The translations under genes were made by a program, and so were the position numbers. A DNA stretch of 64,000 nucleotides from Channa striata (taxonomy: Eukaryota; Chordata; Actinopteri; Anabantiformes; Channidae), in assembly GCA_033026295.1 (NCBI GenBank), contig CM065188.1, forward strand, positions 18,302,619 through 18,366,618. Reading direction: 5' to 3'. Below the pieces are notes generated by a model. The model was not told where the DNA came from and ran no database searches. It saw only the letters and a list, made by a program, of their open reading frames with translations. Of this stretch, positions 11,592 through 23,765 are shown piece by piece. Position 1 is the first letter of the stretch. Each line of letters opens with the position of its first letter.

Positions 11592-14500
11592 TCACAGTAG
11601 GAAAGGAAGAACAGCCTTTCTGGAGCGAGGGTAATTTTTAAACCTCTTCAGGTAGTCTCTGCAAGACAAACAGGAGAAACTGAAGCCACTGGTCTGGAAA
11701 AACAAACATCCTGACTTCAGCTGGCTTCTTGTGGAATTTACTGAATAATTAATTAGGGCTCTGGTAAGTTTTACATTTTCAGACATTATATAGATAAAAC
11801 ATTAAATAATTTAAAGCAACAATAGGCAACTTTGAGCATCGAGGTAAATTCTCCCCCTGGTCTCGAGTTAGTCATCATCTCATTGCACAACTGCCTGATG
11901 CAGCAGAAATCACTGAAATTCTTGGTCAAAGGGTGAGGCATCAGCTCCTCGTCACAGTACGATAAGTTCTGGAGCTGATTTCTAAAGCTACATACTGCAA
12001 CATTGATTATGAAAATAATCAGAAGATGAAACTATAATAAAATTAATAGTTGATTGAGGCACTAATGTTTTTTCAAAAGGGGCGTGTGTGAAACTGTGAA
12101 TGTGTTTTTATTGCTTGTTGGCTTCTGTTCAGTTTTGTTGAAAATTGAGTCATGGTTCATTCAGAAAGTGTCAATCAAAGTTACACAGGAGCACAACACT
12201 GAGGGGCAGCGCGTCAAAGAGAGGACAATCATAATGATATTATGAACATATGGTACCTGTGGTGCTGGTAGGCTCTGGGCCCGATGGAGCACGTAGTGAA
12301 GAAGGCGAAGGCAAAGGCAGGTAAAGACCACGCTGCTACTGCATATCCACACCACTCGACCATCTCCCCGAAGAAGTTAGCACCAGACACAAACTCAAAC
12401 ATTCCTCCTGAAAGAAGAAGAGTCCGGCACACAGAGACCAGCAGAAGATCAACCAAAAACTGCCAACTTATGGTGAATCAGAACTGCGGTATCAGGTGTG
12501 GGTCAGTGTTTGCTGTAGGTCAGGCTCTCTGGTACCGTAGGGGATCCTGTAGACGATTTCTCCAGACTTTCTCAGGCTCCGCAGGATGTGGTCACTGTGA
12601 ATGTTGATGCTCATTCCAAGAACAAACAGGAGAAAACCTGCAGAAGAGAAAGAGGAGCCTCTTTATTAGGAACGCCTGTAGAGTCTAGTCCAGGTGTTCT
12701 CTGATCCTAAAACATTCCATTCTTTCTATATTACTGAGCTCACGGTCAAATGTGTTCCTAATATTCTGACCACTTCATGAATAACACGTAGGAACTTGCT
12801 GACCGTCTAACAGGGGTCAAACCGGTGGCATGGTCCTTCACATTTTCTCCACTTCTGCTGTTTTCAGTGTTTTAATGCAGCACAAGTGGTTTCTTATCAG
12901 GCACAAACGCTGAGTCACCTCGGGGACATCTCCGCTCAGAGGCGGATCCACATCTTTGTTCATCCTCAGCAGTTTCACAGCCTTTTCTTGATGCTTGTGT
13001 TTTATCTATTGCATGTGAGCTGTGAGAGCCACCGTTCTAAAGCGTGACTTACTTTATAGACTATTTATCGACTTTTTTTGAAGCTAAGGCCACTGAATTA
13101 AATATCGACGGGTCTGGTTTTTCCATTTTAAAGTTTTGGAAGTATTGAAACTACTGTACTACTGCCATACTGAAGACATCTTAAAAACCTAAAAGAAAAA
13201 AAATTAAGAAAGCTGTTGCAGTTTTACCATGAACTCTGTTGTCTGCAGCATTTTTAAATGTGTTGGCATTTAATTTGAAAGTCAAAAGCATCTAAGAGAA
13301 GAAGGAAGATTTACACATTTTACTGGTGACTACAAACTACCTTAGCCTCACACAAATTAATATATAAATACATACCTTCATAAAGGGCTATAACTGAGTA
13401 TTGTGGTGTCAAATGGATTGTTCTTAAAACAAGGCCTACATAATTTAGTTGGTTTTTCCTTTCTGAAAAAGCCTTATCGCGTCACTGTCCAGTTGTGTTT
13501 AAGTGTCTCCATCAGTGCTAAGCTGCTGCTGCCACATTTGTAAATAATTCTCCCGTCTGCTGGGTCCAAGCCCACCCCCCCCCAAGTTTGTGTAGTTGTG
13601 TACTCTGTACTGAGAAATGCCTAGTCTCATCATGTCTAACCACAACCTTCGGCTGTGGCTTTCTGAAAAGAAAACTAGTCAGTGGGACTAGAAAAGTTTT
13701 TGAAAAATATTTGCAGTTTTTTGCAGAATCCAAAAGTAAAAAGTGAAAAATTGATTTAAAGTTTGTGACAGAAACACAGAACTAAACTGGGATAGGCTGG
13801 GATTTTGCACCCCATTCATGTATACCACCCAGCTGCTCTACCCATTGCACAACTGGGTCGAAGCTGAGAGTCCAGCCCTCAGAGGGTTTTGAGTGAAGGA
13901 CAGACAGGAAATGTGGCAGAGGACAAGACGATCTCTTCTCTCCTAATGAACCTCTGTTCTGCTCTCACTATTCAGAAACTTGTGTCCCAATCCAGGACAA
14001 AGTGTGAAAGACACTTTCAGACATGACGAAGATTACGTTTCCTGCTGAATGGGTGGGTGTGGCGACCGCTCACCTGCAGCCAGACGAGCGTCTGTCAGCC
14101 AGGTATCTTCGAAGTGGGCGCAGTGCAGCAGGTGGTGTCCCTGTAGTAAACCGTTGAGCGAGCAAAAGACGGCGGCGTAGGCCACAATGTTCAGGGGGAT
14201 GGGTCGGCCTCGGTTCAGGAAGGCGTAGATAAAACTTCTGAAGGGAAAGAAAGTGATCACATCCTGTTTTAGCTCCACATATGATGCCTGTGTGTTCTCA
14301 CCAAAGTGACTGCCGGTAAAACCTATGCTGGACAGAACCAGAACTTCTATTCAACCACAAGTAACAATGGAAATACTGAAGTCCAAATGTACAACATGTT
14401 TCATCAGAGGTATTAACAGAGAATTATTCTAAATACTGATGCAATCACGTGTCATGATAATGATAATCATGATACCACATCAGACAATATTTTAATATGA

Positions 14501-14797
14501 TAACCAGTAACTGCAGCGTTCAGAGCCACAGGATCAAAACCGGAGCCACAGCTCCACACTGAGAAGTCTCAGTTCATTACGTAAACCCCGTGACGTCACT
14601 CTGTCAGGAGGAAGTGCCACTTTCCACAACAACTATGACGCGTGGATGCTCGTCAACGTCCTGCTTTGGCGAACACGGTGCGGGCGGACGAAGCCTCTGT
14701 AGTACGACGGACCGCAGCACCGCCACTGTCCACCTCCGAGAACTAGTGCGTTCGCGCTTCAAGTACGAAAAGGAGAAAAATTCAAACACACCTGCTG

Positions 14798-14843
<46 letters not shown>

Positions 14844-15119
14844 CCTGTGGAAGTAGTGCAGAATGAAGCTGCTCAGCAGCAGCAGCCTCCTGCCGCTTCC
14901 TGCCGACTCGTCCGTGAACAGCAGCAGCAGCAGCGGCAGCGCAAAGGCCGGGACCTCCTGCAGGAACCAGCCGAGTCTGGCCGAGCAGCAGCGGCTTCCG
15001 TCCGGCGTGTAGCGTCCGTACTTGGCCGAGTGGCTGCGGATCTGGTGCCACAGTAGGGCCGCGCCGCCGACGATCAGAACCCAGCTCAGGCAGGACACGG
15101 CGGCCTCCTGGCACTCCAT
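11592..15119 (-). CDS. srd5a2: Steroid 5-alpha-reductase 2 (3-oxo-5-alpha-steroid 4-dehydrogenase 2)
   Basis: Coding exons on the minus strand: 14845-15119, 14074-14237, 12536-12637, 12257-12407, 11592-11658 (275, 164, 102, 151, 67 bp), giving 252 residues (human SRD5A2 254). The internal exon sizes match what I recall for mammalian SRD5A genes. The enzyme is a multi-pass ER membrane protein that reduces testosterone to dihydrotestosterone with NADPH. Visible family motifs: WFLQEVPAF and HYFHR (exon 1), AFLNRGRPIP (exon 2), GMSINIHSD (exon 3), SGANFFGEMVEWCGYA with the conserved catalytic/NADPH-site residues (exon 4), and the ending NYPRSRKAVLPFLL (exon 5). Type 2 is favoured over type 1 by length, the SGANFFGE..EW context and linkage to dpy30. 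A (CA)n tract begins four bases into intron 1. Intact. Confidence 0.94.
14801..14842. repeat. (TG)n microsatellite abutting the srd5a2 exon 1 splice donor
   Basis: About 21 TG dinucleotides. On the coding (minus) strand the order is exon 1, donor GTCA, then an uninterrupted (CA)n tract. Confidence 0.95.
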
Positions 15120-15536
15120 GGGTCCGCTGCGTGTCGGCTCCGCTTGAGGACTGGCGCCTGCAACGCACCGAGGAGGAGTTTTATTGGGGGGTGGGCATCA
15201 TTAAAACCATATGACCCCCTTCCACTCGTTCCAGCCCCGTCCCCCCACCCGGAAGGATCATGTCAGCTCGAACCACAGCAAACAGAAACTCTCACGAGCT
15301 AAAAGTGCGATTTGTGCACAGGTGTGAGTGGTTCGAGTGTTCTGCTGCGGGGATCGAACCTGCGGTAACATGCACCTCTCTAAAGTAGCTTCACTTTACT
15401 GAGCCTGTCACCGTCGGCTGTCAGAAACACATTTTCACATTTAGATTTCACATCTTGAAGCAGACGGAGCTTTTCTCTGGTGGATCGTTACCAAATCAGG
15501 TCTTCAAATCCTGCACGTCTAACGTCTAGAAGCCCG

Positions 15537-15706
15537 TGCCCGCCTGTCCTCTGGTGCCCGCCTGTCCTCTGGTGCCCGCCTGTCCTCTGGTGCCCGCCTG
15601 TCCTCTGGTGCCCGCCTGTCCTCTGGTGCCCGCCTGTCCTCTGGTGCCCGCCTGTCCTCTTCCTGTCCTCTGGTGCCCGCCTGTCCTCTGGTGCCCGCCT
15701 GCCTAC
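15537..15706. repeat. 18-bp GC-rich minisatellite
   Basis: Unit TGCCCGCCTGTCCTCTGG repeated about nine times, near-perfect, with one shortened unit at about 15661-15673. It lies about 420 bp upstream of the srd5a2 start codon. Open frames encoding PVLWCP or RAPEDR repeats are by-products. Confidence 0.95.
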
Positions 15707-16474
15707 ACCTTGTCGCTGTGATGCTGAGCCTGCTACCGGAAGAAAACACTCCAGTAAAGAGCAAGTACTTCCCTAAAACAGCGACCTACTACAAGAGGAA
15801 GCTGCACTTGACATGCTCGACCGCAGCTGGACAGTTCCTGCCACATACCTGATTTCTCAGCAGTCCTTTCTTGTGTTCATAAATGAAAAAGTTGTATGAA
15901 TCATCCAAGAAATCAACGCTTTCAAAAGGAAAAAATGGTGGGAATAGAAAGACAAATCCAGGTGTGGCCAGAGTGTCTGCACAGCTTCAAGTGTGACACC
16001 AGCAAACACACTGCGACATTCCTGAGATTCCAGGTGTGGAACAGCTGCCGGTTTGTTCCCGCGTAAATCACGTGTTGTTGTTTTTTCCTGGAACTGCTGC
16101 AGGAACAACGGACGTGAACTAAGTAACGTGAGGAAAATCCATTAGTGAAGACCACGTGTGTCCCTGTTCGCAGATTCGGAGAAATTATCTGAACATCTGG
16201 AAAAACATTCTGTTGTTACATTCCACAGTTTTCAAAGACGAGATGCGTAGGAAGAAAAGAGGCAGCTGATAGTAGAAAACCAACTAAAGAATGACAGAAA
16301 CACATGAACTCAATAAAAGACTGACGAGAAGAAAACGGGGAATGAAATGTGACATTTAAATAAAGATTTGAACTGAAACGTATTCAAAACGTCCAGGGTC
16401 CCGTGTTTTCCAAAATTCGCTTTTTGCTCCTTTAGGTTCACTTTGGTGGTTCTGTGGTGTCCGTAAACACTCAA

Positions 16475-16745
16475 GAACATGCCCCATGTCCAATCTAGAA
16501 GGAACAAATGCATGAACCAGTTTTTCAGCATGGCTTTGAGACAGGATGCTCCTAATTTTGTCAATGTTCCGTAGGTGGAAGAAGGCTGTTCTAGAGATTT
16601 GTTTTATGTGTTAAATGACAAATCCTGGTCAAAAATGACTCTGAGATTCATTGCAGTAGTACAGGGGGTCAGAGTTATATCACCTAAAGTAACAATGTGG
16701 TTGGAAAACATGTTTCTGAGACTTTTATTGGCGGGTTTTGACCAA
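16475..16745 (-). repeat. Non-LTR retrotransposon (L2-like) reverse-transcriptase fragment, family A
   Basis: The plus strand shows the non-template side of a widely dispersed fish LINE: 'tgcatgaaccagtttttcag', 'gacaggatgctcctaatttt', 'atcctggtcaaaaatgactc'. Read on the minus strand it corresponds to the reverse-transcriptase C-terminal part (the region after the YADD box). Truncated at both ends, not functional. Confidence 0.65.
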
Positions 16746-17879
16746 GAAAAGAAAGTTGAATTATTTACTTGTGATCATAGAGTGCCCTCTGTTGGTAGAT
16801 TTGAAATATGTAAATGTAAGTAATTTAGGTTTGGAGTGTTTGTACTTAAATGGGATCATAAGTACTTGTATTTACTCCCTTTAATTCCTTGATTGTAGAC
16901 CACCCTCTGACACCTGGTTTTTACTGAGCTTTTACAGAGCAGAACCTCAGCTGAAGTCCAGTCCTCACACGTCTGTGTCTCTGTCCCTCCAGCCCAGTGT
17001 GTTCACACGAGAGCTGAAAGGATGCTGGCTGCAGATGAAGTGAGTCTCTGCTCTGCTCACTGATCTCCTCTCTTCTCTCTCATTCTGTGGATCTGGACTG
17101 TCCTGCTGCTGTCTGTCCGTCCTTCTGCACAGTCTCTGCAGACACACTGACGCTCCTCCTTTGTCGTCTTTGGTTCCTTCAGATCTGCGGATCAGTTGAA
17201 GACGACACACCAACATTTCCAGTCATGTCAGCAGCTCACAGGCTGCTTCACTCACTGTGAACTAGTGGAAAGTCTGTGTTTCTTCCTGTGTTGCAGCTCC
17301 ACGCTGTGGAATTGAGGAGAATTCCTGGTTTCTATCTTGGAGCTTGATGCCCGAGTGGAGACAAAGTTGAACTTTGATTCTGTTTGTGTTCTTCTCCTTG
17401 ATGAGGCAGTCACCCACAGACACAGCCTCCGGTTCCCTTCCTGTGTACCCACCTCACACTGGAAAGTGGAAGGTTTAGACTGAATCAGTCATTAGACGTT
17501 AACACACTGAAGACACAAGTTTTACTGACTTTACTTTAAAACGGTCTGATGACGCATTCAGGAGTCACCTCAAACTAATCACCACCTTCTAACCTAAAAT
17601 GTAGATAAAACTAATATGTTATTATTGTGTTACTTCATAACTAGACCGTTTTGATGCAATTAAAGCAATAATTTATCCTAACTACAGCAGTAGTTCTACA
17701 TAATAATATAAATAATATTACTGTTGTTATCCAAAGACATTTTTTTATTAGAAAAAAAGGGTTTATTGTAAAGATCGGGCTGTTGGGTGTTTGGTATTTT
17801 TCTACATAATTCTGACGTATTCTGTCTTATTATGTAAACCAGTGACGGCGGGGACTCTTATTGTGAAGGCCAGGTGTTG

Positions 17880-18228
17880 GCGCCACCTGGCGGCGGCTCG
17901 GTTCAGCAGCAGCGGCGGCTCCGCTCCGTTTCTATTCCCGGAGACGTCGCCTCCATTTTAACACTGACCCCCGGTGGATGAACAGCGACTCTCCGCGCAG
18001 TCGGCGGCCGAGCGACGGACCCGTTTCTGCGGCCTGTGATCGTCCCTTCCCCGGCGGCGGTTGGAGCTCCTCCGGGCTGATTCAGCACTTTGTTCTCGGA
18101 TGGCGACGCTGCGGCAGGACGCGGCCGAGGCGGCGCTGGATTTGTGAGGATTTGCCGGCTCGTTTGTGCGGTGATTATTCTTCACTGAGCCGAGGAGCGG
18201 ACGAGCGGGCTCGACTTCGGACGGTCAG
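17880..18228 (+). promoter_or_regulatory. tmem63b: CpG-rich promoter and non-coding first exon of tmem63b
   Basis: A CpG-dense block (continuing to about 18560) precedes a good splice donor at 18229 (..GGTCAG/GTACCG). The first coding exon of tmem63b has an in-frame stop just after its acceptor, so an upstream untranslated exon is required; this is the best candidate. The exact start site is not visible. Confidence 0.5.
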
Positions 18229-21200
18229 GTACCGGCTTTGTTCTAATTGGGTTTAATTATTCCGGGCTGGGCGGGCGCTCGCAGGCCACCGGCGGCCTGC
18301 GGCGGCTCCTGCGGCTCCTGCGGCTCCCGCTCGCTGTCTCCACCCGGACAGCATCCATGCAGCCTCCATCAGCGTCCACACGGCTCCGGGAGTTTTTTTT
18401 TTTTTTTTTGGGGGGGGTTTATATAATGTCTGCGCAAAGGACGCAGCGGGCTGCGCGTCCGTCTGCAGCCTCCGTCCCCCTCCGGCCGTCCTGTGTCCCC
18501 GGTGCTCGATGCGTCGGCTGCTCCCGCCCCGGGCCGGACTGCAGGTGCAGCAGGGCCGCGGTGCCTCGTCCAGCAGAGCGTGGAGACGATTTCCAAGGTC
18601 CCGAGTCACAGACGTGCGGGATGAATATCTGGCCCAAAAAGCCTGAAATGATGGCTGCAGATTATTTTCATGTAGACCCACCTGTCACTTCCCTTCCAGA
18701 AATCAGCCAGTAGGATGGTGATGACGGCAGTGAGAAATTCTCCCCCATCAATTCTGTGACATTCAGTAGTTTCCTCTGTTGTTGATGATGAACATTTTCT
18801 AAGACTGATCTCGCAGACCAGATGATTCAGTGACTATAATCAATAATCCAACTGCTGATTAGTAAACACGTTCAGATCAGATTTAAACAGGTCACAGGTT
18901 CACTGTGACATTTCCCAGCTTTTGTATTTTTTTTTTCTTTTCTCGTCTTCTGTCGACTGAGTCTCCTCAGATGCTCCTAAGTACATCAGCTCCAGCAGCT
19001 GGAGTTCGTGCCTCTGTTGTCGTGCAGCTCAGGAGAAGTTTGGTCACTAACTGATCAACTGACTGACAGGAAGTGCTAACAAGTCGTGGTTCCGGCTTCT
19101 CAAATATCTGATGGTCACTGGTTGGAAAAACAAACTTTCTGTGAAGGTGATGACCAGACGATGAGTCCAGATGAGAAAATATTTGTCCCGTTTAAAATGG
19201 TTCACATCAGTCGCTTCTGCTTGAGCTACTTCACCTTTTGAATACCTGAAGTACATTTTTGTTTTTCCACTTCTATTATTCCCTTTGGCTTTTTACTTGC
19301 GCTGATTATTTGTAATGTGTGCTTGTGCTACTTTCTCTCCCTGTGAACCAGAACACACAAGGGTTTGGTTCAGACTGAGTTAAAACCCGGGTCAGTTATT
19401 GGCAGCTCTTGCATCACATAGAGGATTCAGTGAGTCGCTGCTGCTTTGGTCGTCTGTAGAAGAAGAATCCGTTTTTAACGCGAACACGTTTGCGTCTAAG
19501 GTGGCTCTCACTGACAGATCTGGGTCATACTTCGCTCATTAATTATTCAAACGTGAGCGTAGTTGAGCTCAGCAAGCCGATTAAAACCTGTGACAGTTAT
19601 CTCCAGAGTCCACCTGTGGACGGGAAAACAATCTGCTGGTTATCGTCATCAGTATTTATATTCTTCATCGTTTTATAGTGTGAGGAAGGTTTTGCGGTGG
19701 ACCCATGTTTCACAGTGAGTTCAGCTTAAATCAAACCGCTTTCACAGTTTTTCTTTCCCATTCATTCATCTTTGCAGATCATCTGGACGACTTTAAATCG
19801 CTTTAGTAACAACGAGCTTCTGTTTGTCAAAGTATGACGCCATGATTGGACTGTGTTTTCTATTCGTGACATCCGACGGTGCACAGTGGACGCTGAAGCA
19901 GCGCTGCTGTAACCTGGCAGATTGTATCGGATTAACGTCATCAGGTGTAAATCTGCTGTAAAACATCAGGAAAATTCTCCTCGACATCTGCTTTCTAACA
20001 TCCAAACGGATTCAGTGTAAAATGAGATTATACATAAACATTAATTAACAGTTGAGGTCCTGAGTATTGATCAGGACGTGATAACAAGTCCTGATCGTTG
20101 TTATCTCTGTAAAGGTGTGTGCCCACGTTTGACCTGGACTGGGACCCAGTCCCCATCCTGTGAAATTTTCTCGCTCATAGGAAACTTCTACAGTCCTGCA
20201 GAGGAAATGAGTCCGTCCGTTTGAGGAGACGGTTTCCCTGTTGTCCTTCACTGAGTGTTAACCCTTCGTCAGCAGAAAAGTTACAGCTTGAGCCTCGGTA
20301 AAAGCCGTCTCACTTCTAAAGTCTGTATGATGACGTCCTGTGACATTTGTCTTAGAGACACAGGAACTTTGGATGTAAACAAGATGAGGGGTGAAGAGTT
20401 CAGTCAGTGCTGACAGGCGGATTGTGGGAAACGTGGGCGCCAACATCGGGATCTGTCCGCATGTGCTGCTCACACTCTGACTGTTTGTGCTCCTTTAACT
20501 GAGTCCGCGAACAGGATGTAACCGAAGCTCTTATCAGTCTGCCACATGTGTCCCAGACCTCCCTGTGCAGGACTTTCTCTGGACCGTCTCATCTTCTGTT
20601 TTTAGTTTGTGTTGTGGCTCTGCTCCTGTCCGAGTGCAGCCGTCTCGTTTTCTTTTCTGGTCCGGTTCCAGGATATTTTCCCTTCATTCGCAGCAGTAAC
20701 AACACAGAAAGCCTCACGTTAACATGTGAGAACCCACAGCTAAGGCAAACATCTTTATGAGGCTGAAGCCTCATAGTTTTATGTGCGTTCCCAGAAGAAG
20801 AGTGACGGGGGCCGAGCCGTATTGTCCAAGGTGCCAGCGCCTGCTTTTCTTTATTAATCATCATAAAATCTGAAGTGATCTTCATTGCTAGCTGCCTCCT
20901 AAGTGTTTGAGACAGTGTCAGTCAGCGTCTTCCTGCTTCTCTTCACAATTAGTTAATCACTTTTTCCACTGGCTTTTGGCTTAAAACAGAAAATCAGCTC
21001 CGTCACAAATAGAAGTTTATGATACAGGTTTTCTTCAACAATACAATTAAGCACAAAGACTCAGTCCCATCATGTTCTATTGTGGTTCTTTTTTATGTGC
21101 AAGCTTTGTTTTCAACAAGAATCACGTAGATAAACACATTCTTTGGAATGTTTCTTACTAAACCTTTGTGTCTCCATTGAAAAGCAAAAAAATACGACAA

Positions 21201-23714
21201 TAAAGTGAGGGAAACGTGGCCCAGTCACAGAAAGGAAAACTGCGTAAGATCGAGTCCTGGTGTCTCAGTCTGCCTGCATCTAACTTCCTGTCTCAGACGT
21301 CAGTCCACTGATCACATGAGGAGGGTTTTCCATTGTCTCAGTGTGACCTGTCGTGTTAGCTCATGTTCCCAGCATGTGCTGGACTGTGCTCTCCATCAAG
21401 TCCAATCAGAATAGAAATCACTGAGGTATTTCACGTGTTCTCTGTGTGTCTGTCAGTTTGACTGCTGCAGGTCCAGTCGGATCGTTTGAGGCTTAATTTG
21501 AAATTAATAAACTGTCCAAACCTAATGTTACTTTATTCTAACTTTATTCTTCTTGGTCCTCCACCATTCGACTTTAGGTCCGTCCACTTTGGATGCGTTA
21601 GAGTCGGTTTGTAAAACGGTTTGTTTACAGGCGGTCTGAGGTGCTGCCTGGTGGCCTTGAGTCCCACAGGGTTTAGATGAAACCGAAACCATTGTAGCGT
21701 TAACAAACGGCAGCAGCAAAAGGAAAAGCTAAATTGGCCTGTTAACGTCAGAGTCACCAGGTTCAGGCTAAGGACTCCTGCAGACGACTGATAAGAAGCT
21801 GCAGTTACATCATGTCCACGCCGAGGAGGTTTTACACTGATTCAGCAGGTTCCTGAGCCAGAGTCTGGAACGGTTCATGTCTCTGCTGATCTTTACTCTG
21901 ATTAAACTGTGTGAGAGAATCATCGGGTCTTTAACTGGCCAAGTTAGGACATAAATAAACTGTCACACGCTGAGCTCATATCTCTGAGCTGCAGACAGCA
22001 GGGGGGGGTTAGATTCACTGCAGCCCTCATCTCTGGTCCCCCACGGCCCGGGAGGATCCAGAAGTGGAATGTTTGTGTGTTAAAATTGTTGATTTCACCA
22101 AGTCTGTTATAAATGAGTGCATGGGAGGATCCAGCAGGAGAGAGAGTCAGACTACAGAGGGGCCACAGGAGCTTTTAGACCACAGCTAAACTAAGGAACA
22201 GGTGCCCGACCTAAGAATGAAGAATGGCCTGTTTCTCAGAAAGAGAATAACATAATAACAGAGTATTAAGGACATGTTGGGGCCGGATTTTGGTGTGGAT
22301 CTGATGTGCTGTAGTTCTGCTTGGTCAGGAGGCCTTCAGGTGTCGGTTGGGGTCTGATGAACCGATGTAGTCTGTGTGTTTTTGCCGTGTGTGTGCAGCT
22401 CTGAGACTGAGAGCTTAAGATGAGTCATGCTGCTGCTGCTTCACCATGGCAACAGGAGGGGGGGTTGTTTCTGTGAATGATGCTGAACTGGTGGAATATT
22501 CCAGATCGGAGCAGAACCGATGAGAACGGTGCTGCCCAGCGCCCTCTGCAGGCTGCAAAGCGACAGCATGAGAGTCTCTGGACTGAGACGCAAGAAAGAC
22601 GTCTGAGGTGGAGTGACAATGCAGGCATGATGCATCTTGATGGGATTCGTGTACTCTTCACTTCCTTCCTCTGTCTGTCCCTTCACAGAAAAAACAGAAA
22701 CCAGCAGCTGCAGAACTTCATTCAGAACCTTTGTGGTTTCAAGTCTTCCCCACTCAGCCGGGGACGGTCGTCTGCTGTTGTCTGCTGTTGTCTGCTGGTG
22801 CTTGAATCAAACGCACTATCGCTGCCAGTTTGTGGCAAACGTGCATCGGGGCGTAAAAACTGGGTCAGGAGCTGCAGATGGGGTTGCTGTGGCAACTGGA
22901 TCAGTGGGTCACTGAGATGGAAGCTGGCTGCTGCTGAGGCATGCTGGGAAATGTAGGCTGCAGAAACTGTCACCGCTATTTATGATGTGAATCCAGATCA
23001 GAGAAACAGAAACACACATACAGAATGAACGCGTGGCCATCAGTCAGCGCTGCTCTGCTTTAGATTTTAATCTTCATAAGTGTTCTCCTGTGTAAGTTCG
23101 GACTGTTCCTGCTGTGGGAGCTGATTGTTGGTACAGATACTATCACCACCATTCTGGACATTTGAATCGAGTTTAACCTGTGGTCAGTAGTCAGGGCGTT
23201 AAATGATTTTACTCTTCTTTATGATAAACTCTTTCTTTTGGGATCTTGCAAGTTTGTGATTCAGGTCTACAACCCGTCCCGTCTGCTGCGCTCGGCCAGC
23301 GAACGACGTCTGGCAGTCCCAGCGCCACACAGAAGACACCAAGGAAAACTGTTCAGCTCAGTGATCCCACGGTGGTGGAACGAGCTGCCAAACTCTGTGC
23401 GCTCCGCGACATCACTCACTACATTTAAAACACTGCTGAAAACAGAACTCTTCCGTCTCTTCCTTTTAAAAAAAAAAAAACCTTCCCGGGTTGGCTTTTT
23501 CTTTTCTTTTTTCTGTACTTGCCTCTCAAGTACCGAAACGCTTCTGTAATGGCACTTTACTTCGATGTTTTTCTCCTTAACTTAGATTTTATTGCTTGTC
23601 TGTTCCTCACTTGTAAGTCGCTTTGGATAAAAGCGTTTGCCAAATGACTAAATGTAAATGAATCCTTCCAAATTTTCTGTGTTCCTGCTGTTAATGTTAT
23701 TTTCTCCTCCTCAG
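18229..23714 (+). other. Presumed first intron of tmem63b
   Basis: About 5.5 kb with no coding exon I can support. It contains the tail of the CpG block, a T/G homopolymer run at about 18394-18418, and a retrotransposon 3' end at 23240-23665. A segment at 22390-22960 has several short open frames but no recognisable product. Confidence 0.4.
23240..23665 (+). repeat. Non-LTR retrotransposon 3' end (family B), ends 50 bp before tmem63b coding exon 1
   Basis: The open frame from about 23250 reads as the C-terminal end of a LINE reverse transcriptase (YNPSRLLRSASERRLAVP.., PRWWNELPNSVRSATSLTTF). It is followed by a 3'UTR with 'cttgtaagtcgctttggata' and a short AAATGTAAATG tail. The same end is seen at 3364-3540 and inverted at 40489-40640. 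5'-truncated. Confidence 0.75.
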
Positions 23715-23765
23715 GTTTGAAGCGAGGATGTGGCACTGAGCGTGCTCAAAGCGCTGATCGTTACC

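Larger units (their letters stand above)
15120..17879. other. Intergenic region between srd5a2 and tmem63b
   Basis: The two genes are head to head across this interval. It holds an 18-bp minisatellite (15537-15706), a retrotransposon fragment (16475-16745), and otherwise unremarkable sequence. A short segment at 16993-17039 is flanked by AG and GT, but its 47 bp give no recognisable protein. Confidence 0.5.

Noticed and set aside
15345..15365. B-box-like GGATCGAACC suggesting another tRNA gene or SINE
   Set aside because: No A box and no tRNA fold can be built; too short to call.
15480..15776. Open frames of PVLWCP and RAPEDR repeats on both strands
   Set aside because: They are translations of the 18-bp minisatellite; the unit length is a multiple of three so all frames stay open.
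16993..17039. AG/GT-flanked 47-bp segment
   Set aside because: Single small segment with no partner exons or known protein; such flanks arise by chance.
22390..22960. Possible coding exons in the tmem63b first intron
   Set aside because: Short overlapping frames, no recognisable product and no consistent splice phases with the first coding exon, which has an upstream in-frame stop.
23728..23765. Earlier starts for tmem63b (ATG at 23728, GTG at 23730)
   Set aside because: The ATG at 23728 meets a stop after three codons and the GTG is not a normal vertebrate start; the ATG at 23766 is the first usable one in frame.
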